From Todiramphus chloris collaris (Eukaryota; Chordata; Aves; Coraciiformes; Alcedinidae): a stretch of 64,000 bases of DNA. A program made the translations under genes and the position numbers. This document shows positions 1 through 12,920 of the stretch, piece after piece. Each line of letters begins with the position of its first letter. Positions within the stretch are counted from its first letter, which is position 1. The stretch is from NCBI GenBank assembly GCA_025345505.1, contig JANVCC010000030.1:13956437-14020436 (forward strand). The letters run 5' to 3'. Below the pieces are notes generated by a model that was not told where the DNA came from, did no database searches, and worked only from the letters and a program-made list of their open reading frames with translations.

Positions 1-669
1 AAAAAATTATGATAAAGCACTAAAAATAGTGATGGTACTGAATATTTCTCTTGCCCTGAAAGTAATATTGATCTTATTACTGCAAATACAAGATGAGGAA
101 GAAAATCTAACCCAAGATCACTAGAAGCACAGGAATGCATCTATACACAGAAGTAATATAAAACTCTTCAGGCTACTATGAAGCAATAATGAGAAACTCA
201 TGAAAAGTCTCACCATAGAAGATACTTGAAAATAAAACCATTTTAGTTTATATTTCACATATCTTATTTAACATATATACACATATTATGCATATACATA
301 TAGAATATTTAACATTCTTTACAAATTTCCCTGTCTCTGTTAAACTGCAACTACAGCCAAAGAAGAAACAGTTGTTTTAAATGTGATGAGAAATATTACA
401 TAAAAGAAATACAGAGCACTGTATTTCAATGATGGAGGGTAAGATAGCAAGAGTGGCAGTGATTGTATGAAAAAAATGCCATAAACTAATGAAAAGTTTG
501 TAAATAAAACTTCGGAAAAGTTGTTACATAAGAAATAACATGAAGAAAGCTCTTGAACAGCTGTAGTGAAACAAAGTTTATTACAGTGAAGTTATACCGA
601 TGCTACAAGCCTGAAGCAAAATGAGTTACATTTCCCATTTAACATGCATGCACATATATATTCAACTTG

Positions 670-1240
670 TTCATCAATCTTTCTCATCACGGATGCTGCT
701 ACCTGTCAGAGACAGGCTGCTTCTGTTTTATACATCAAGATCTCCAGAACAGGATTAAAAAACAGCCTGAGGTGAGAAAACCAGAAGGACAAACTGCTTC
801 TCCAGGAGTGAAGTGGCAGCCATGCCAGCCTGCAGACAGACCCTCTCTGCCACCACACTGGTGTCATGCAGGAGCAAAGAGAAATTCTCATTGTTCTATC
901 AGGTCTGTTTGCTTTTGTAACCCACAACAACTGTCTGGTATTGGTCAAGTTTCTCACTAATATGCTGAAAAAGCCCCACAGACATGTTGTAGCCGCTGAT
1001 GGTGGGACGGCACCCCTTCCCCAAAACAGAGGAAACAACACCTCGTTCAGGTGGTCCCAGAATCTGTTCATACAGCTTGCAATGCATGCTTCTAAAACCC
1101 CCTTGTGTTTCCAGGCATTACATATTAAACATGAGCAAGAGTTGAAAAGAACTGCATCATATGGGAAAGATATAGTCAGGTTTATAAAAAAACAAAAACA
1201 TTCCCCCCCCCCCCCCCATTTCTGTCTGGAAATCTAATTA
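670..1240. other. unexplained GC-richer patch with overlapping ORFs in LRCH3 intron 1
   Basis: The patch is visibly richer in G+C than the AT-rich intron around it. Open frames overlap on both strands: plus 667-960 and 866-1237, minus 899-1087 and 706-1071. The minus frame at 899-1087 has a protein-like composition and sits just after a sequence resembling a splice acceptor (ttttag at about 1096). I do not recognise the product. It could be an old repeat, a retrocopy fragment, a conserved regulatory element or a rare alternative exon. A run of 15 C at 1203-1217 borders it. Confidence 0.3.
1203..1217 (+). repeat. poly-C run (15 C)
   Basis: An uninterrupted run of 15 cytosines in LRCH3 intron 1. 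It is prone to sequencing and replication slippage. Confidence 0.9.
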
Positions 1241-2819
1241 CATAGAAATAATAACAAAGTAGTATTTTTAATGGCTTAAATTTTATTTAAATGTGAAAAG
1301 CTGTTTCAAGAGTCTATTTTCAAAATTATAACATGATATTGAAATGGAACTTCCAAAGACTGACTTATTAACCACTTTCTGAAGCAGCACTGCAGGGACT
1401 GTGAATAGAAACCATGCTGCAGCACCACTGACATGAAGAACATAAGACATTAACAGCTGCACTCTCATTTTAGGATACATTTGTGAAAGCAGAGATGGCA
1501 GATGTTTAAAAGATTACATCTGTATTACTCAGTTACATAATTCATACACAAATCGTGTGCGTTAAAAAAATATGTGGGAGGAAAAAAGTACCCCTTCCCT
1601 TGTGCCTTTTCACTTCCAAGTGCTGCATGCTTCCAAACTAAGAGCAGCGAACACAACTCTCTTACCTGTTGCCTATGGTAATCTGCATAGAATGTTACAG
1701 TGCAGAAAGAGCTCAACTCCAGAAAACCATGTGAAGGACGTTAATTTCCTAAGGAACAGAGACTTCTGGCAAGGAAAGCCATGTTCAAAGATTTATTTTA
1801 TTACTACTTTAATAGTTTGGTCTAGATGAAATTCTATGAACTGGAAGAGATTCTTGCAGTAGTTGATGAAAATGCTGTGTTGAAAAAAAGCAAGGAAGGC
1901 AATCAAATGTTGCAACCTATCATACAGTATTGCCAAGGTATCTTTAGTAACTGAGAGAATAAATTGTTAGAAACCATGGTATGTAGAGGTGTTTGCAGCC
2001 ACAGAAGTATCCTCAAAACCAAAAGATGTTTCAGATCTAGCAGTTTGTACCACGCTCTTTATTCATACTTACCATTTTTCGTATTTATTCAGCATGATGA
2101 TAACCATCTGAGCGCTTGAACTTGTGATGAATAATGATATGGGAAAAGCATTGAAAGTTAAATCTGTACATATCACAATCAGGAAAGTTCTCAAAATAAT
2201 TACATTACAGGTGTGGTTTAGTAATCCCTCATATTCTTGATATCTTAAAGTGTAGCCCTAGGAAAAAGTTAATTCTTCAAAGTCTAACAAGCCAAGTCAG
2301 AGAGAAACTATAGTTTTATCTTCATAATAAGGTTTGTTTGGTTTTGTTTATTTTTTTTAACAAGGACATTAATACTCTTAATTTCTGGTAGTATAAATAA
2401 ACCTTCAGGTAAACGGTAACCGAGTGTAAAAAGAATGTTTTTGAAAAGAAAACTAGTCTCCTTACTCTACATGAAGGGAGACTGAATCTCTCACTCAACA
2501 CCATTTGTTAACATTCCCCATGTCAATTAGCCAAGAGAAAGAGGGATAGAATACTTCAGGAAGATTTTAGATAGCTGCTGTGCATTTGGGCACTAATAAA
2601 ATAAACTAGGAACTTCACCCTCTTACTTCAAATTACGTGTTAATGCTCTTTTTCTATCAATGAAAATGAAAACCCAGCAGGGATTCAAATTGTGAGCAAG
2701 TATCTTAAAAACAAGCGAAAAAAAAAGAAATCATAGTAAGAAATTAGCAGTTCAATGACGTCTCACCATAAATGATATGGCAGCACCTTTACATTGAAAA
2801 TTAAATTTGAAAAACAAAA

Positions 2820-2858
2820 ATAACACAAAAAAACAAAACAAAACAAAAAAAAAAAAGG
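2820..2858 (+). repeat. CAAAA-type A-rich simple repeat
   Basis: Irregular units of C followed by four to seven A end in a pure A run. This is low-complexity intronic sequence. Confidence 0.75.
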
Positions 2859-5800
2859 TGTTTTCAAGGAGAATGGGAACTACAATCGAATAGTATCAGT
2901 TATGGTTGGGGTTTGGGGGGCAGTATTTCCCATTAAAATGTCCTTCACTGTGCTCAGAATGAAAATCTGTCACTTCAGCACCAGGGACGGGTAACAACAG
3001 TGAAGCCTCGAAGTTTTCCCCTCTCACACTGTAATTTTTAACAGTACTTCTAACAATCCTCTGACACACAGGGATCCCTGAATAATGGGATATCATTTCC
3101 ACTGCAGCAGAAGAGAGCCATGCAATATATGACACCTGAATGTTTTCCAACACATTTACCGCTCGGATCATCAATCTGCTGTTTAAGCATAGATGGATTG
3201 CAAAGATAATTTTTTTACCCTGCTAAGCACAAATCTTCTCACCCTTTGTCAAGACAGCAGAATAAAGGGAAGTAGCAGATATTTTACGGCTCATAACCAC
3301 ATTCAGTTGTGGCCCTCTACAAAAACATTTATTCCATAGCTGAGCTTGGAGCCAGTGTAATGACAAGCACCTAATTGTCCTGCTATTATTGTGCTCAATG
3401 ACTCTCTTACTCCTAGAGAATAGCATGGATGACATCAACTCAAAGACCAGTAAAAGCCTTGGTCTATGATTGAGCTCAGAGGTAATACAAAAAGCCATAA
3501 ATACTAGTAATAATGAATTAAGCAGGTTTAAATTACTACTTGTGCCATCAGCACCCTACAATTAATGTTCTCCTCTGACTTAAAAGGAATTTTCTACCAA
3601 ACATTAAGATACTGATTATTCCTCTTTTTGTCATGCTAACAACTTAGGAAAGTTAGAAAAGTAACCTGAAAAATGCAGTGATACTTTGTACTGAGAAAAC
3701 TCAGTTAAAAACTTACATAACACTGCTAAATCAAGCACACAGACACTACAGTCTTTAATCAGAAATGCCAACGTAACCTTAATTGCTCATTTCCTGTGCA
3801 TATCTACTGTCCACAGGTCTTTAATTAACAACCACATACTGCTTTTCATTCCTCTTCAAGATTTTTCTGTTCAGATTTCTTTGGACAAGATGAAATTACT
3901 TTAAGAATCAGGACTGATCACAGCAACATCTGATGCAAGAGACTCTTGCTGAAAAACCATTAGGGGAAAAGCAGGGAATTACAGAAAGAAAACGGGATGG
4001 CTAACTGGGAAGCTGGTGAAGCTGCTTTGGAAAAACAGGCTGCATCCTGTCAGTGCTACACATTTGCTTCATTACACTAAGCAAATCTTCTAAACTTATT
4101 TTTACAAAAGTAGTAATTAATCACACATTTCCATTTTTCTAGATGTTGGGCTTGATTTCCAGTACTCCTCAGGAGTCACCATGGCACCTAAAGTTATTAA
4201 GAATGTCATTAAAAAAAAAAAATTAAACAAAAAATAACCTGTACTATCTTGGTTGCCTAAAAGGTTCAGGCACTAAGTGCTTTGAATTTGGTGCCCCAAA
4301 CCAGCAAACACTTGCAAACTTTGTACGATTCCAATCTTCATAGATGTAAAATGCTGTAACATTACCTTACTTCACTTCATGGAGACTGCATGAGAGACAG
4401 TGTTAGAAACCTTTTCAATAATAGGGAGGCACTGTCCAAAAGCCCAGAGCAACAATAACACATTTCTGTAAGCAGAGCTAAGTTTCAACAATAAGCAGAA
4501 TGAAGAGACTAAAATTCACATGGGTCATTGAACAATGGGAGAGGAAAAAAAAAAGAAAAACAAAAAGAAATTGAATAGATGCTCTCTAATCCTACTGCCC
4601 TCTGCACAGAGCAGCCTATGGCTAAACCCCATATGTTGCAGCAGCCAACACCTGGGCCGCACAGCAAGCTGGATTTTTTAGGCATATCCTCATTCTGGAG
4701 TGCTTGAACTACATTTAGAGAAAATTATGACTGCAAATACTTTAACTTTCAGATCAGTAACATTACCGGCTAGAAAAGAACAAAGGCCCTCCTCACTCTA
4801 AAGAGACTTCTGGGCTCTGTCAGTGAAAGCAGCAGTTTGTAGAGTGCAATCATCAGGGAGGCTGAAGCAAAGGACTATCGGGGACAGTTCTGGGAACTTC
4901 AAAGTGAAAAATAAAGGCCTCTTCTTGAATATATACAAAAATTCTAACTTAAGCAAAACAAAGAAAAGACCACAGTTTATGACCCCTTGCATCTACTCTA
5001 AGTATCTATAATACAGAGAACTAAAGCAGTATTTTGACTCCAAGGCACTGATAAAGTCTAACTGCCAAGACACTTCTAAGACAAATGGATTTTTATCCCT
5101 CCACTTCAGAGATGGGGACAGAGCAGATAAAAAGAAAGCACACTGCATAGCCCATGACTTCATCTAAGTACACAACTGCAATTCATTCAAGCTGTTTGGC
5201 TAACACCAGAAACCATGAGATCTAAGCCTGATTAGTTATTAAAGAGAAGAACCCTCGAATTGAGTTACAGCCTTTTCGTTAGCTACCGTGTAATTTTATT
5301 TTTAACACATGCTATATAATTTGCAGTGTTTGTTGTAACTAATTCTTTACTGCTGGTTCTTCTACTGAAGAAACTAATTACGTCTGCTGCATTCTAAAGC
5401 TAAATCTAAACCATCGGTTTAAAATGACTTGCATAAAATAATGTCTTTTGCCAAATGAAGGCATGAGATCCAAATGTGACAGCAGTAAAGTTTCACTGAA
5501 TGCAAGTCAGCTCTATAAGCCATACTCTACAAGAAAAAATGCCTAGGTTCACCGACATTGTTTTACAGAAAATAATTAGCACACAACATGCCAGCGGTAC
5601 AAGGTTACAAAACAGAGTTAAGGGGCGATTTCACAACTGATGCGAGTCAATTTAAGTTTACGTATCTGCCAAACAGACCCTCGCACTCTCACCACCCCAC
5701 ACAGTCTCTCCATCCTTGCTGTTTGCTGTCACTCATACATAAGTGAAAACGTAGCAAGCTCTCCAAGGATTTGATCCAGCTCATTACTGGTGGAGTTTTC

Positions 5801-8567
5801 AGCCAAAGAAGGCCGAAACAGCTCGCTGGAAGGCAGGATGATTGCTGGTGTTGACTGTGTAACAGGAGATGAAGACAGAACTTCCCCTTTTGGCATCAGC
5901 ATAGAACTTGGATCATATTAGGCTGTATATTTACAAGTGTCTTCAGGGAGTGATTAACCAATACAAATTTGCTACCTTCAAACACAGGCACAGCCACAGA
6001 AGAAGAGGGCTGGAAACACCACAAAAGAGACAAAGACATTTCCTTTTTTTCCTGAACTCTAATTTGTCCTTCACGTGACTGCAGGACTCGGTATGTACAC
6101 CTATCAATCCCTCTCCTTTTAACTTTTTATGTAATTACAGTTATCTCCAAAAATATAACTAAGTGTACAGAGACAAGATGGCATTAAAAACAAACAGGTC
6201 TAATCATGATGGAGAAGTGGAAGACTGCTGGGGAAGTAACTAGAAACATATGCAATGCTCAGTGCCACTCAGAAGAGTTTACTGGTAGTAGAAGTTTGCT
6301 TGTGGGACTTTTTTTTCTTTGTTTTAAAAGATCAACTTGCTAAATAAAGAAATGTCACATATTACTTATTGCCACAAGGATTAGAAATTACAAGCTCAGA
6401 CTCCACTCTCCCAGTCGCTACAAAACCTTAGGCAAAAAAAGGCCTGTGTGCCAAGAACCACTGAGCATCACTGCAGGCCTCAGCTCTCCATCAAAATCCA
6501 ACACATTCAAGAAAACAAACTATAAACTATGCCAGTTTGCTGCTCTCCACATTTTGAAAGCAATAAAAATCCCCAAGAGAACTGACCTGAGTTTACCAAA
6601 GCATCACTCTGAGATAATTCCATTAACCTAGACTAAGAACTGCCAGTATTTATGCACGGAACACACAGGAGATCAAGAGTTTATAATAACAGAAAGAAAA
6701 CAAGAAATAGAACAAGAGGGAACAATAGTTAAATTATAAAGGGACCAACACAAGCAAGACTAAGAAATAGAACTGAGTGGAATGAGACAGATTACCATCT
6801 GAAGTCTGGGGAAAGACTGGCATCCTCCCTCCTCCTCGCCCCTGCAGCTACTAGAACTTTTGAACAGTGTATTTTTGTTTGGGATTTGGTAAGGGTGGAG
6901 GCTAGTATACATATCTGAGCACAAGGCTCTGAAATGACTGAAATGTTAGGCTTTGATTTTTAATACTGGAACTTTAACTAATCTGAGTATCAACACTGTA
7001 AATAAATTCTTCTGACAAATAGCCTGAGACTTGAACACAAACCAATCCCATTTCCTTCCAAGTTATCTGAAAGATCATAATAAAATTACATTCAAGATAC
7101 AGTAACCCGAAGAGGGTTATTTTCAAACAATTATTTAATTTTAGGATGGTTTGGATTCTGCTATTGTGGCTTTAAGAGTAAATGTTTGGGAATACAGCCG
7201 CTGCTGTATGAGCCATACTGTGCTTCTCAAGCTGTTTTACATTTCATCAGGTAATATCAACTGAAATTCTGGCAGGAAAGAAATACACCAGTGAGACTTC
7301 TTACTGTGGAACACTCAAACAGGCACTGTAATCCTTCTAAATGCAGGAAAGCACTTAGCATATAGAAATGTTATTGACGCTATGGTCAGATTTTGCCGTT
7401 TCTATGGAGAGCTGCTAAGAACAAAACTAAAGAGACACCTTATTGGCAAAGCCATTCAACATGCACCAGCAGACAATTTTTTTTTCCTTCCTTTTCAGAG
7501 TCTTGCTATCCTTTTTCACTAGTAATATATTCTAGAAACAAGACATAATACACTGTATTATGTACTAGTTGATTTCCATACACCAGCCATTTCTTTTATT
7601 GCATAAACCCACATATTCCCATCATCTCCTTTAAAAATGAAGACAGTGAGTGGTTTAGGCAATTACAGCTGTCATGGAAGGTTTGACAAATAACTTTTCT
7701 GCTCACTGTATGCTTAAGGCCACTGGGAAAGCTGTCAAATAATGACATCAAAGTCTACAGTAATACTGTCAAAATGCAATTGTGCTTCCTTTCATATTTA
7801 ACTCAAACGGTTTATAGCCCTTCTTCTTACTCCCTGGTTGAGAATAAGAGTGCAACTAATAAATGGGTTGTATTTCAACTCAGTTAAAATGGGGATAGAT
7901 AATACAGGTTAAATGAAAGAGTATGAAAGAAAAAGAGAAGCACATCCTTGTTTTGTTAATGAAGAAGATTGCTCATTCTTCATCATCAATGAACTTTGCA
8001 AGTTTGAGTCACTTCCTAAAATTCCAATTAAGTTGTAAGGGATGAGTGGTAAGGAACAGCTGCTTTCCCCTCTTTCAGTATCTAAGTTGTTACTGCATTT
8101 CTTCTACATGAGCCATCCCACACATACGAGAACGTGAGATGGATTACAGCATCATGTGCTGTGGAGAGCTACCTTCCTGCTAATCCATTCCAAGGCTCTC
8201 AAGCATAGACTGTGTCATCTTCAGTTTGATTTTATATTATGTGACGTTAATTCCAGTCAAAGTACAAAACAACCAGAAACTCATTATTACTTCAATGCCT
8301 TCTGAAGTTACCTGCTCAGTTCTGAAAACAACCCTGGGCACTGATCTTGGTTCAGAAAGATGCCTGTGGGTCCCCACCATCCAGAAGACAGCAGTGCCCA
8401 GATGCAGCTGAGGCTCTGACATTACTAGAGAACTCCTTTGTCAGTGAAAAGCCTAGCGATTGAGACAACTGATTAGTGAGGAACTTAATTTTTCCAGTGA
8501 TGCCGAACAGAAATATTGTATTAACTTGCATAATAAAAATGACCTGATCTAGTCACACGGTTTGATT

Positions 8568-8648
8568 TTAGGTAGTCCTGTGAGGAGCAGGGAGTTGGAC
8601 ACGATGATCCCTTACGGGTCATTTTCAAACTGAGATATTCTATGATCT
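8568..8648 (+). mobile_element. CR1 LINE 3'-end fragment, sense
   Basis: About 80 bp match the last part of avian CR1 elements on the plus strand: a GAGCAGGGAGTTGGAC segment, then GATGATCCCTTACGGGTC, then the terminal ATTCTATGAT octamer-type end. It is 5'-truncated to almost nothing, as most CR1 copies are. It is antisense to LRCH3 transcription and lies in intron 1. Confidence 0.75.
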
Positions 8649-9449
8649 GTTTATCAAATATTTTTCCAAAGTTAAGCTACACCTGCAAGAAACTCGGCTT
8701 TAATGAGTGTTTAGTGAGTAGTTAAGAACGGTACGTAGAAGCTATTACAGCTTGAGCACCAGGGTTAGTGTTACTGTCAACTCTGAACTCATAAAAGATC
8801 CAAAGAAATGTGATCCTTATGGCTGACACCTACTTAAAGGTATTCTCTGCTCACCCATCATCAACCTCAAAATCTGCACAGAGAGCACGCAACTAAATCT
8901 GATCCAATCTCTAACGCCCTGTTCCTACTGACCCGCTTTGCTGGTTCGCCTGTGTTAACAGTGGCTTCCAGGCAAGGCCAGTGATTCTGTTAAGGCTTAA
9001 GGCTACGCTAGATGCTGGTTTTCTAGCAGTGTAGTTACATTAATGAGATCTGTGATTCATTCCAACCCTTCAGCATCGATGCAGTTACAGTGACATGCAA
9101 TTACTTTTATTACTACAAGAACAGGAATAAGCTATACCAGTGTAACGTGATCCACGGTACAGAGGTGTCTATTCTGGCACCTCAAAAGGAGTAAGATTTG
9201 CATATATGTTGTTTTGTCTTCAGTTTTATAGTTTGGGAGTAATTCCAATTATTTTTATCAAACTCCACACACAGATGCCCCAACTGATGTGCTTCGAGTC
9301 TCTGTGGCACAGCATTCAGGAAGGCACTGGGAGTCTACACTCTAGGGGGTTAAAGTGCTCATTTTCAGTGTTTATAACACTCAGCACACATATACACTAT
9401 ACCCTCTTATTTGTGGCCTCTCCATACAAGAGAATTAAAGTTAACAGAA

Positions 9450-9485
9450 AAAAAAAAAAAAGAAAAAGAAAAAAAAAAAGAAAGA
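9450..9485 (+). repeat. A/AAAAG-rich simple repeat
   Basis: Nearly pure purine tract of A runs interrupted by single G, on the plus strand of LRCH3 intron 1. It reads as a polypyrimidine tract in the transcribed sense. Confidence 0.8.
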
Positions 9486-10108
9486 ACCTGATACAGAGAA
9501 AGAAGTGGATTAAATCTGTAGCTGAGCACTCAACTGCAAGCTGGAGGTCAGAAATGCTTGCATAGATTTCTCTCCACTGCCCAGCCTTATTCAAAATAAA
9601 AGAGTCACAGAACAGACCGCACTGGAAAAAAAAGGCACAGGATGAAGTGATTCACAGTAGCCTGCAAAACAGAGAATTTAACCAAAATGTGTGCATGTGC
9701 CTCAAACAAGCTTTGCTTCTTACAACTTAAGAACAGTTCTAGCTTTTTCCTAAGGTTCATTGTGACGATAAATGCACAAAAGTGTATGGTACGCACTGCC
9801 GCTTATTAGCATTTAATGCTTCTTGAACAACTACAATGCAAATATTCATCACAATAGATGGGAACCTTGGTGGAAACAAGAATTCCCACAAATTGTTTAA
9901 GAGTACAGTAAATGAATAGTATTATAAACAAACAGCCCAAACCCCTCAAAAATGTGTACGCTGCATTTGCTCGCAGATTAGCCCACTACACATTCATTGT
10001 GCAACTGCATTTCTACAACAAAAAACCTGACAAGAAGCATTTATTGTTTATAGACATGTTCAAGTCAAACAAACTACAGTTGTCTCACGGTTTAGTTGGG
10101 ATTTTTTT

Positions 10109-10129
10109 TGTGTGTGTGTGTGTGTGTGT
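10109..10129 (+). repeat. (TG)n microsatellite
   Basis: About ten uninterrupted TG dinucleotides follow a short T run, within LRCH3 intron 1. Confidence 0.9.
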
Positions 10130-11525
10130 TAGTGACAGATTTTTGCATGAATAATTTGCATGAATAGGATGTTCCAGGACAGAGTGTGAAGTTAAACCAT
10201 TTTAAAGGAGGCTCCATATTGAATTACTTAACTGACAGTGAATCATCTTTCAAAAAGTGATGTTTGAAGTTTATTTCTAAGCTTCTAAGCTATGGCTGAA
10301 CACTAAACACTAGAAAATCTAAATGCATTGGAAGTAATCAAAGCTACAAACAAATGGCGTGTTGACACCTTTTAAAACTACTTTTACTTCACTTATACAA
10401 CTAGATAGTCAAAATGAAGTAAATATGTTCTATATAATGCACTGGGAAAAGTTCCACAGCCTGCACAAACTCTCTTAACTTCCCAAGTCTCACCTCTCTA
10501 TTCAACGCACGAGGTGTTTTTACTTATGGTCAAGACGCTTACAAGGGGAGTATACATTTTCAATCTACTCCTACAAATATATTTGAGGAGCAAAGGGAAG
10601 ACCCAGCCCTACTGCTTACTGTAACTTAAAAAGAACCTTAATATTTTTCACCCATATAAAACAGGAGAGAAAAAAAGAAAAAGGACGTGTTTCTGTTCGC
10701 AGTACATTTCATATCTTGCTTACGGATGCCAAAAACTATAATAACAGAAGCTTAAAGACACGGTAAACAGCTGTCCTCAGCATACGCGCACCTGACAGCC
10801 CTTCACGGGAAGCTGGCTTCCTCTGTCAAGAGCGCAAGATGCGAGATGGCGAGGGTGCGCGTAGAGACAGCCGCTCCCACCGCAGAACGAGAACATGCAC
10901 GGCTCAAACCACATCAGTGAGCAGCAGCACTGAGAAGAGCTGCGAAAACTCTCCTAACTCTATTTTTTTAAAAACAGCCTCTAACAAGGGAAACGGCTCT
11001 ACGGTGGTGATGCCAAAGAAAAAACAACAAACCGACAAACGGAGAGATCTCGTCGGCCAGCCGCAGGCCGGGCAGAGGAAGGAGCAGTGCCCTGCGACAG
11101 CTCCTCCATCCTGCCTCGCAGCCGAGGAGAGGAAGGGCGGAGAGCGAAGGGAGGAGGCGAAAGAGTGAAGCAGAAACGGCCCGAGAGAAGAAACACGCCA
11201 AGCATCGCCTCCGGTGAGGAGCAATCCCCCTCCAGATACACTTCGAAAGAGAACAGAGGGCTCCCCTCAAACATCTAGTAGGGAGATTTCTTTTCCTCAC
11301 GCGCCCAGCTTCAGGGTACTGAAGAGACACCAAATCGATCACCGCGGCTTCCCTCTGAGGGGGGGGCCGACTGTGCTACCCCCTCACCGCGCCCCCAGGG
11401 GCGATGACAGCCAGTGTCCCCCCAGGGGATGACAGCCAGGGTCCCCTCAGCCCTCCCTGACGGGGAACCCACGGCTACTCCCAGCCCCGAGGCGCTTGCG
11501 AGGGCTGAACAAGGCGTTTCCCCGA

Positions 11526-11539
11526 CCCCCCCCCCCCCC
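11526..11539 (+). repeat. poly-C run beside LRCH3 exon 1
   Basis: A 14-base C run lies about 50 bp downstream, in transcription direction, of the LRCH3 exon 1 donor, inside the CpG island. Confidence 0.85.
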
Positions 11540-11589
11540 TTCTCCGCTGTCTCCCCCCCGCCGCCTTCCCTCAGCGCCGAGTCCCTCAC

Positions 11590-11827
11590 CGGCCTGGGTG
11601 GTGTCGCTGAGGTCGTGGTTGGCGGCGCTGGCTCGCGGGTAGTCGCGGAGCTTCCTGCCGCTCAAACTGAGGGTACCGCTGGCCGCCGCTTCTTCTAAGG
11701 CTCGGTCCAAAGAACGGCTCCACGAACCCGGGCCTGAGGGACCAGGCGGGGGAGGACAAGCCGCCCCGTTCCCCGCCGGCATCACGGCAGAGCCACCCTC
11801 CGGCCCCGCCAGCACCGCCGCCGCCAT
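11590..11827 (-). CDS. LRCH3: LRCH3 first coding exon (N-terminal 79 residues)
   Basis: This encodes the N-terminus of leucine-rich repeat and calponin-homology domain protein 3, a cytoplasmic adaptor of the LRCH family linked to septin and actin organisation. The minus-strand ATG at 11827-11825 opens a frame with an Ala/Gly/Pro-rich head, then the segment SWSRSLDRALEEAA and LSLSGRKLRDYP, then NHDLSDTTQA, which closely follows the remembered human LRCH3 N-terminus just before the first leucine-rich repeat. The exon ends in phase 1 at a GTGAGG donor (11589-11584), as expected before a first repeat codon beginning with G. The 238 coding bases give 79 codons plus one base. The leucine-rich repeats and CH domain lie outside the window to the left. 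Upstream is a CpG island with NRF1-like sites. The paralogues LRCH1, 2 and 4 differ in the head, and synteny with FYTTD1 supports LRCH3. Confidence 0.9.
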
Positions 11828-11876
11828 TTCCCCCCCGCGCACAGCCCGCCGCCGCTGCCTCGGCTTCGCGCGCCAC

Positions 11877-11887
11877 TGCGCAGGCGC
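11877..11887. promoter_or_regulatory. NRF1-like site (imperfect)
   Basis: TGCGCAGGCGC is one mismatch from the palindromic NRF1 consensus GCGCATGCGC core, about 50 bp upstream of the LRCH3 ATG. Confidence 0.55.
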
Positions 11888-11946
11888 GGAGAAGACCCGC
11901 GAGCCGCGGCGGGCGCGCACGCGCCGGCCTTGACAGCCCGCGGAGC

Positions 11947-11957
11947 GCGCATGCGCA
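11947..11957. promoter_or_regulatory. NRF1 consensus palindrome
   Basis: GCGCATGCGCA is an exact NRF1 (nuclear respiratory factor 1) core palindrome about 120 bp upstream of the LRCH3 start codon, in the CpG island. Confidence 0.7.
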
Positions 11958-12160
11958 GCAGCCCCCCCAGCCCGAAACGGCCTCTCCTGGGGGCCGATTC
12001 TCCCAGCGGCCCGGGGTCACCTGGCGTGCGAGTTGCCCACCGCCCCTGCCCACCCTCGGAAGGCGGAGAAACTGTTTACCCGCCCCGGTGGGAGGCCAGA
12101 GCGGCTGCCCAGCTCTGCTCACAGCTGCGGGGCGCGGGTCGGAGCCGTCCGCGACCTGCG

Positions 12161-12920
12161 GAGGCAGGAGGCAGAGCGGGAGGGAAGTACCAGCTGCTTC
12201 AGCGGTTTTTGGGTTATTTCCACGTCATCAGTCCTTAAAAGGTCGCATTCTTTACTACATCCGAGCAAGTGCCCGTCTCACCCCGACCTGCTGCTGGGAC
12301 TGTTGCGTGTTTGAACACGGAGCTGGCAACCATACAGACTCCAGCTGGTAACGAAGAACAAAGACTGTAAGTGCCCAGACGTTCGCCCTACTCAACGCCT
12401 ATAAATTTACGGGCAGTATCTTCTTCCTGCACCACCCATCGATGGCAGCACTTCCCCTGCTGACGCAGCCTCCTGCCAGCATCGCGCGGGGAAAGGGGGC
12501 CGCTGAGCGGGGTGGGCACGCTGGGCCCGCTGCACCAGGGTTAGCTCACTGCAACTCCTCGCTCGTGAGAGATGCCACGCCAACAGAAAACCAGTGCTCG
12601 GGCTGATGGATCAAGGGAATCAAGTATTATATAGATAACCAAACAAAACCACTAAAGTTAGACAGTGCTGCTGAAAAATGCATGAATAACCAACAAATTT
12701 AAATGCAAGTGAGCTTATACAGTGCCGCTCCGAGAAGTGTGATTTTCAGGATATTAAGCTGGTAATGAATGCAAGCCCTCCCTAAAATCAGGCTGCTTTT
12801 TGGTATATTCTTCAAAATGCTTAACAAGAATTTTATAATTAAGAACCCCTTGAAGGATATCAGAACATTCACATCACCAATACGCTGCCCAGGTGGTTAT
12901 AACATGAACAAGACGCTATG
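12161..12920. other. short intergenic spacer between FYTTD1 3' end and LRCH3 promoter
   Basis: About 0.75 kb separates the two tandem minus-strand genes. It loses CpG density from right to left of the promoter, holds no ORF that resembles a gene, and contains an ACGTCA CRE-like half site at about 12222. I see no repeat in it. Confidence 0.6.

Larger units (their letters stand above)
1..11589 (-). other. LRCH3: LRCH3 intron 1 (5' part; continues past the left edge)
   Basis: This AT-rich stretch lies downstream, in transcription direction, of the LRCH3 first coding exon and holds no further LRCH3 exon that I can recognise; in particular no leucine-rich-repeat coding segment appears in any minus-strand frame. 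It contains a short CR1 3' end (8568-8648), several simple repeats (poly-C at 1203-1217, CAAAA-rich at 2820-2858, A/AAAAG-rich at 9450-9485, TG at 10109-10129) and a GC-richer patch at about 670-1240 with open frames on both strands. From about 10.8 kb the sequence grades into the promoter CpG island. A long first intron is normal for LRCH genes. Small ORFs here look random. Confidence 0.8.
11828..12160 (-). promoter_or_regulatory. LRCH3: LRCH3 CpG-island promoter / 5' UTR
   Basis: A dense CpG stretch lies directly upstream of the LRCH3 start codon and is part of an island running from about 10.8 to 12.2 kb. It carries two NRF1-type palindromic elements and several GC boxes, and no TATA box is evident, which is typical of a broadly expressed gene. 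The transcription start cannot be placed from sequence alone. Confidence 0.7.

Noticed and set aside
706..1071. minus-strand ORF beginning MNRF, like the start of FYTTD1
   Set aside because: Only four residues match. It lies downstream of LRCH3 exon 1 and far from the FYTTD1 exons, and the following residues do not resemble the FYTTD1 head.
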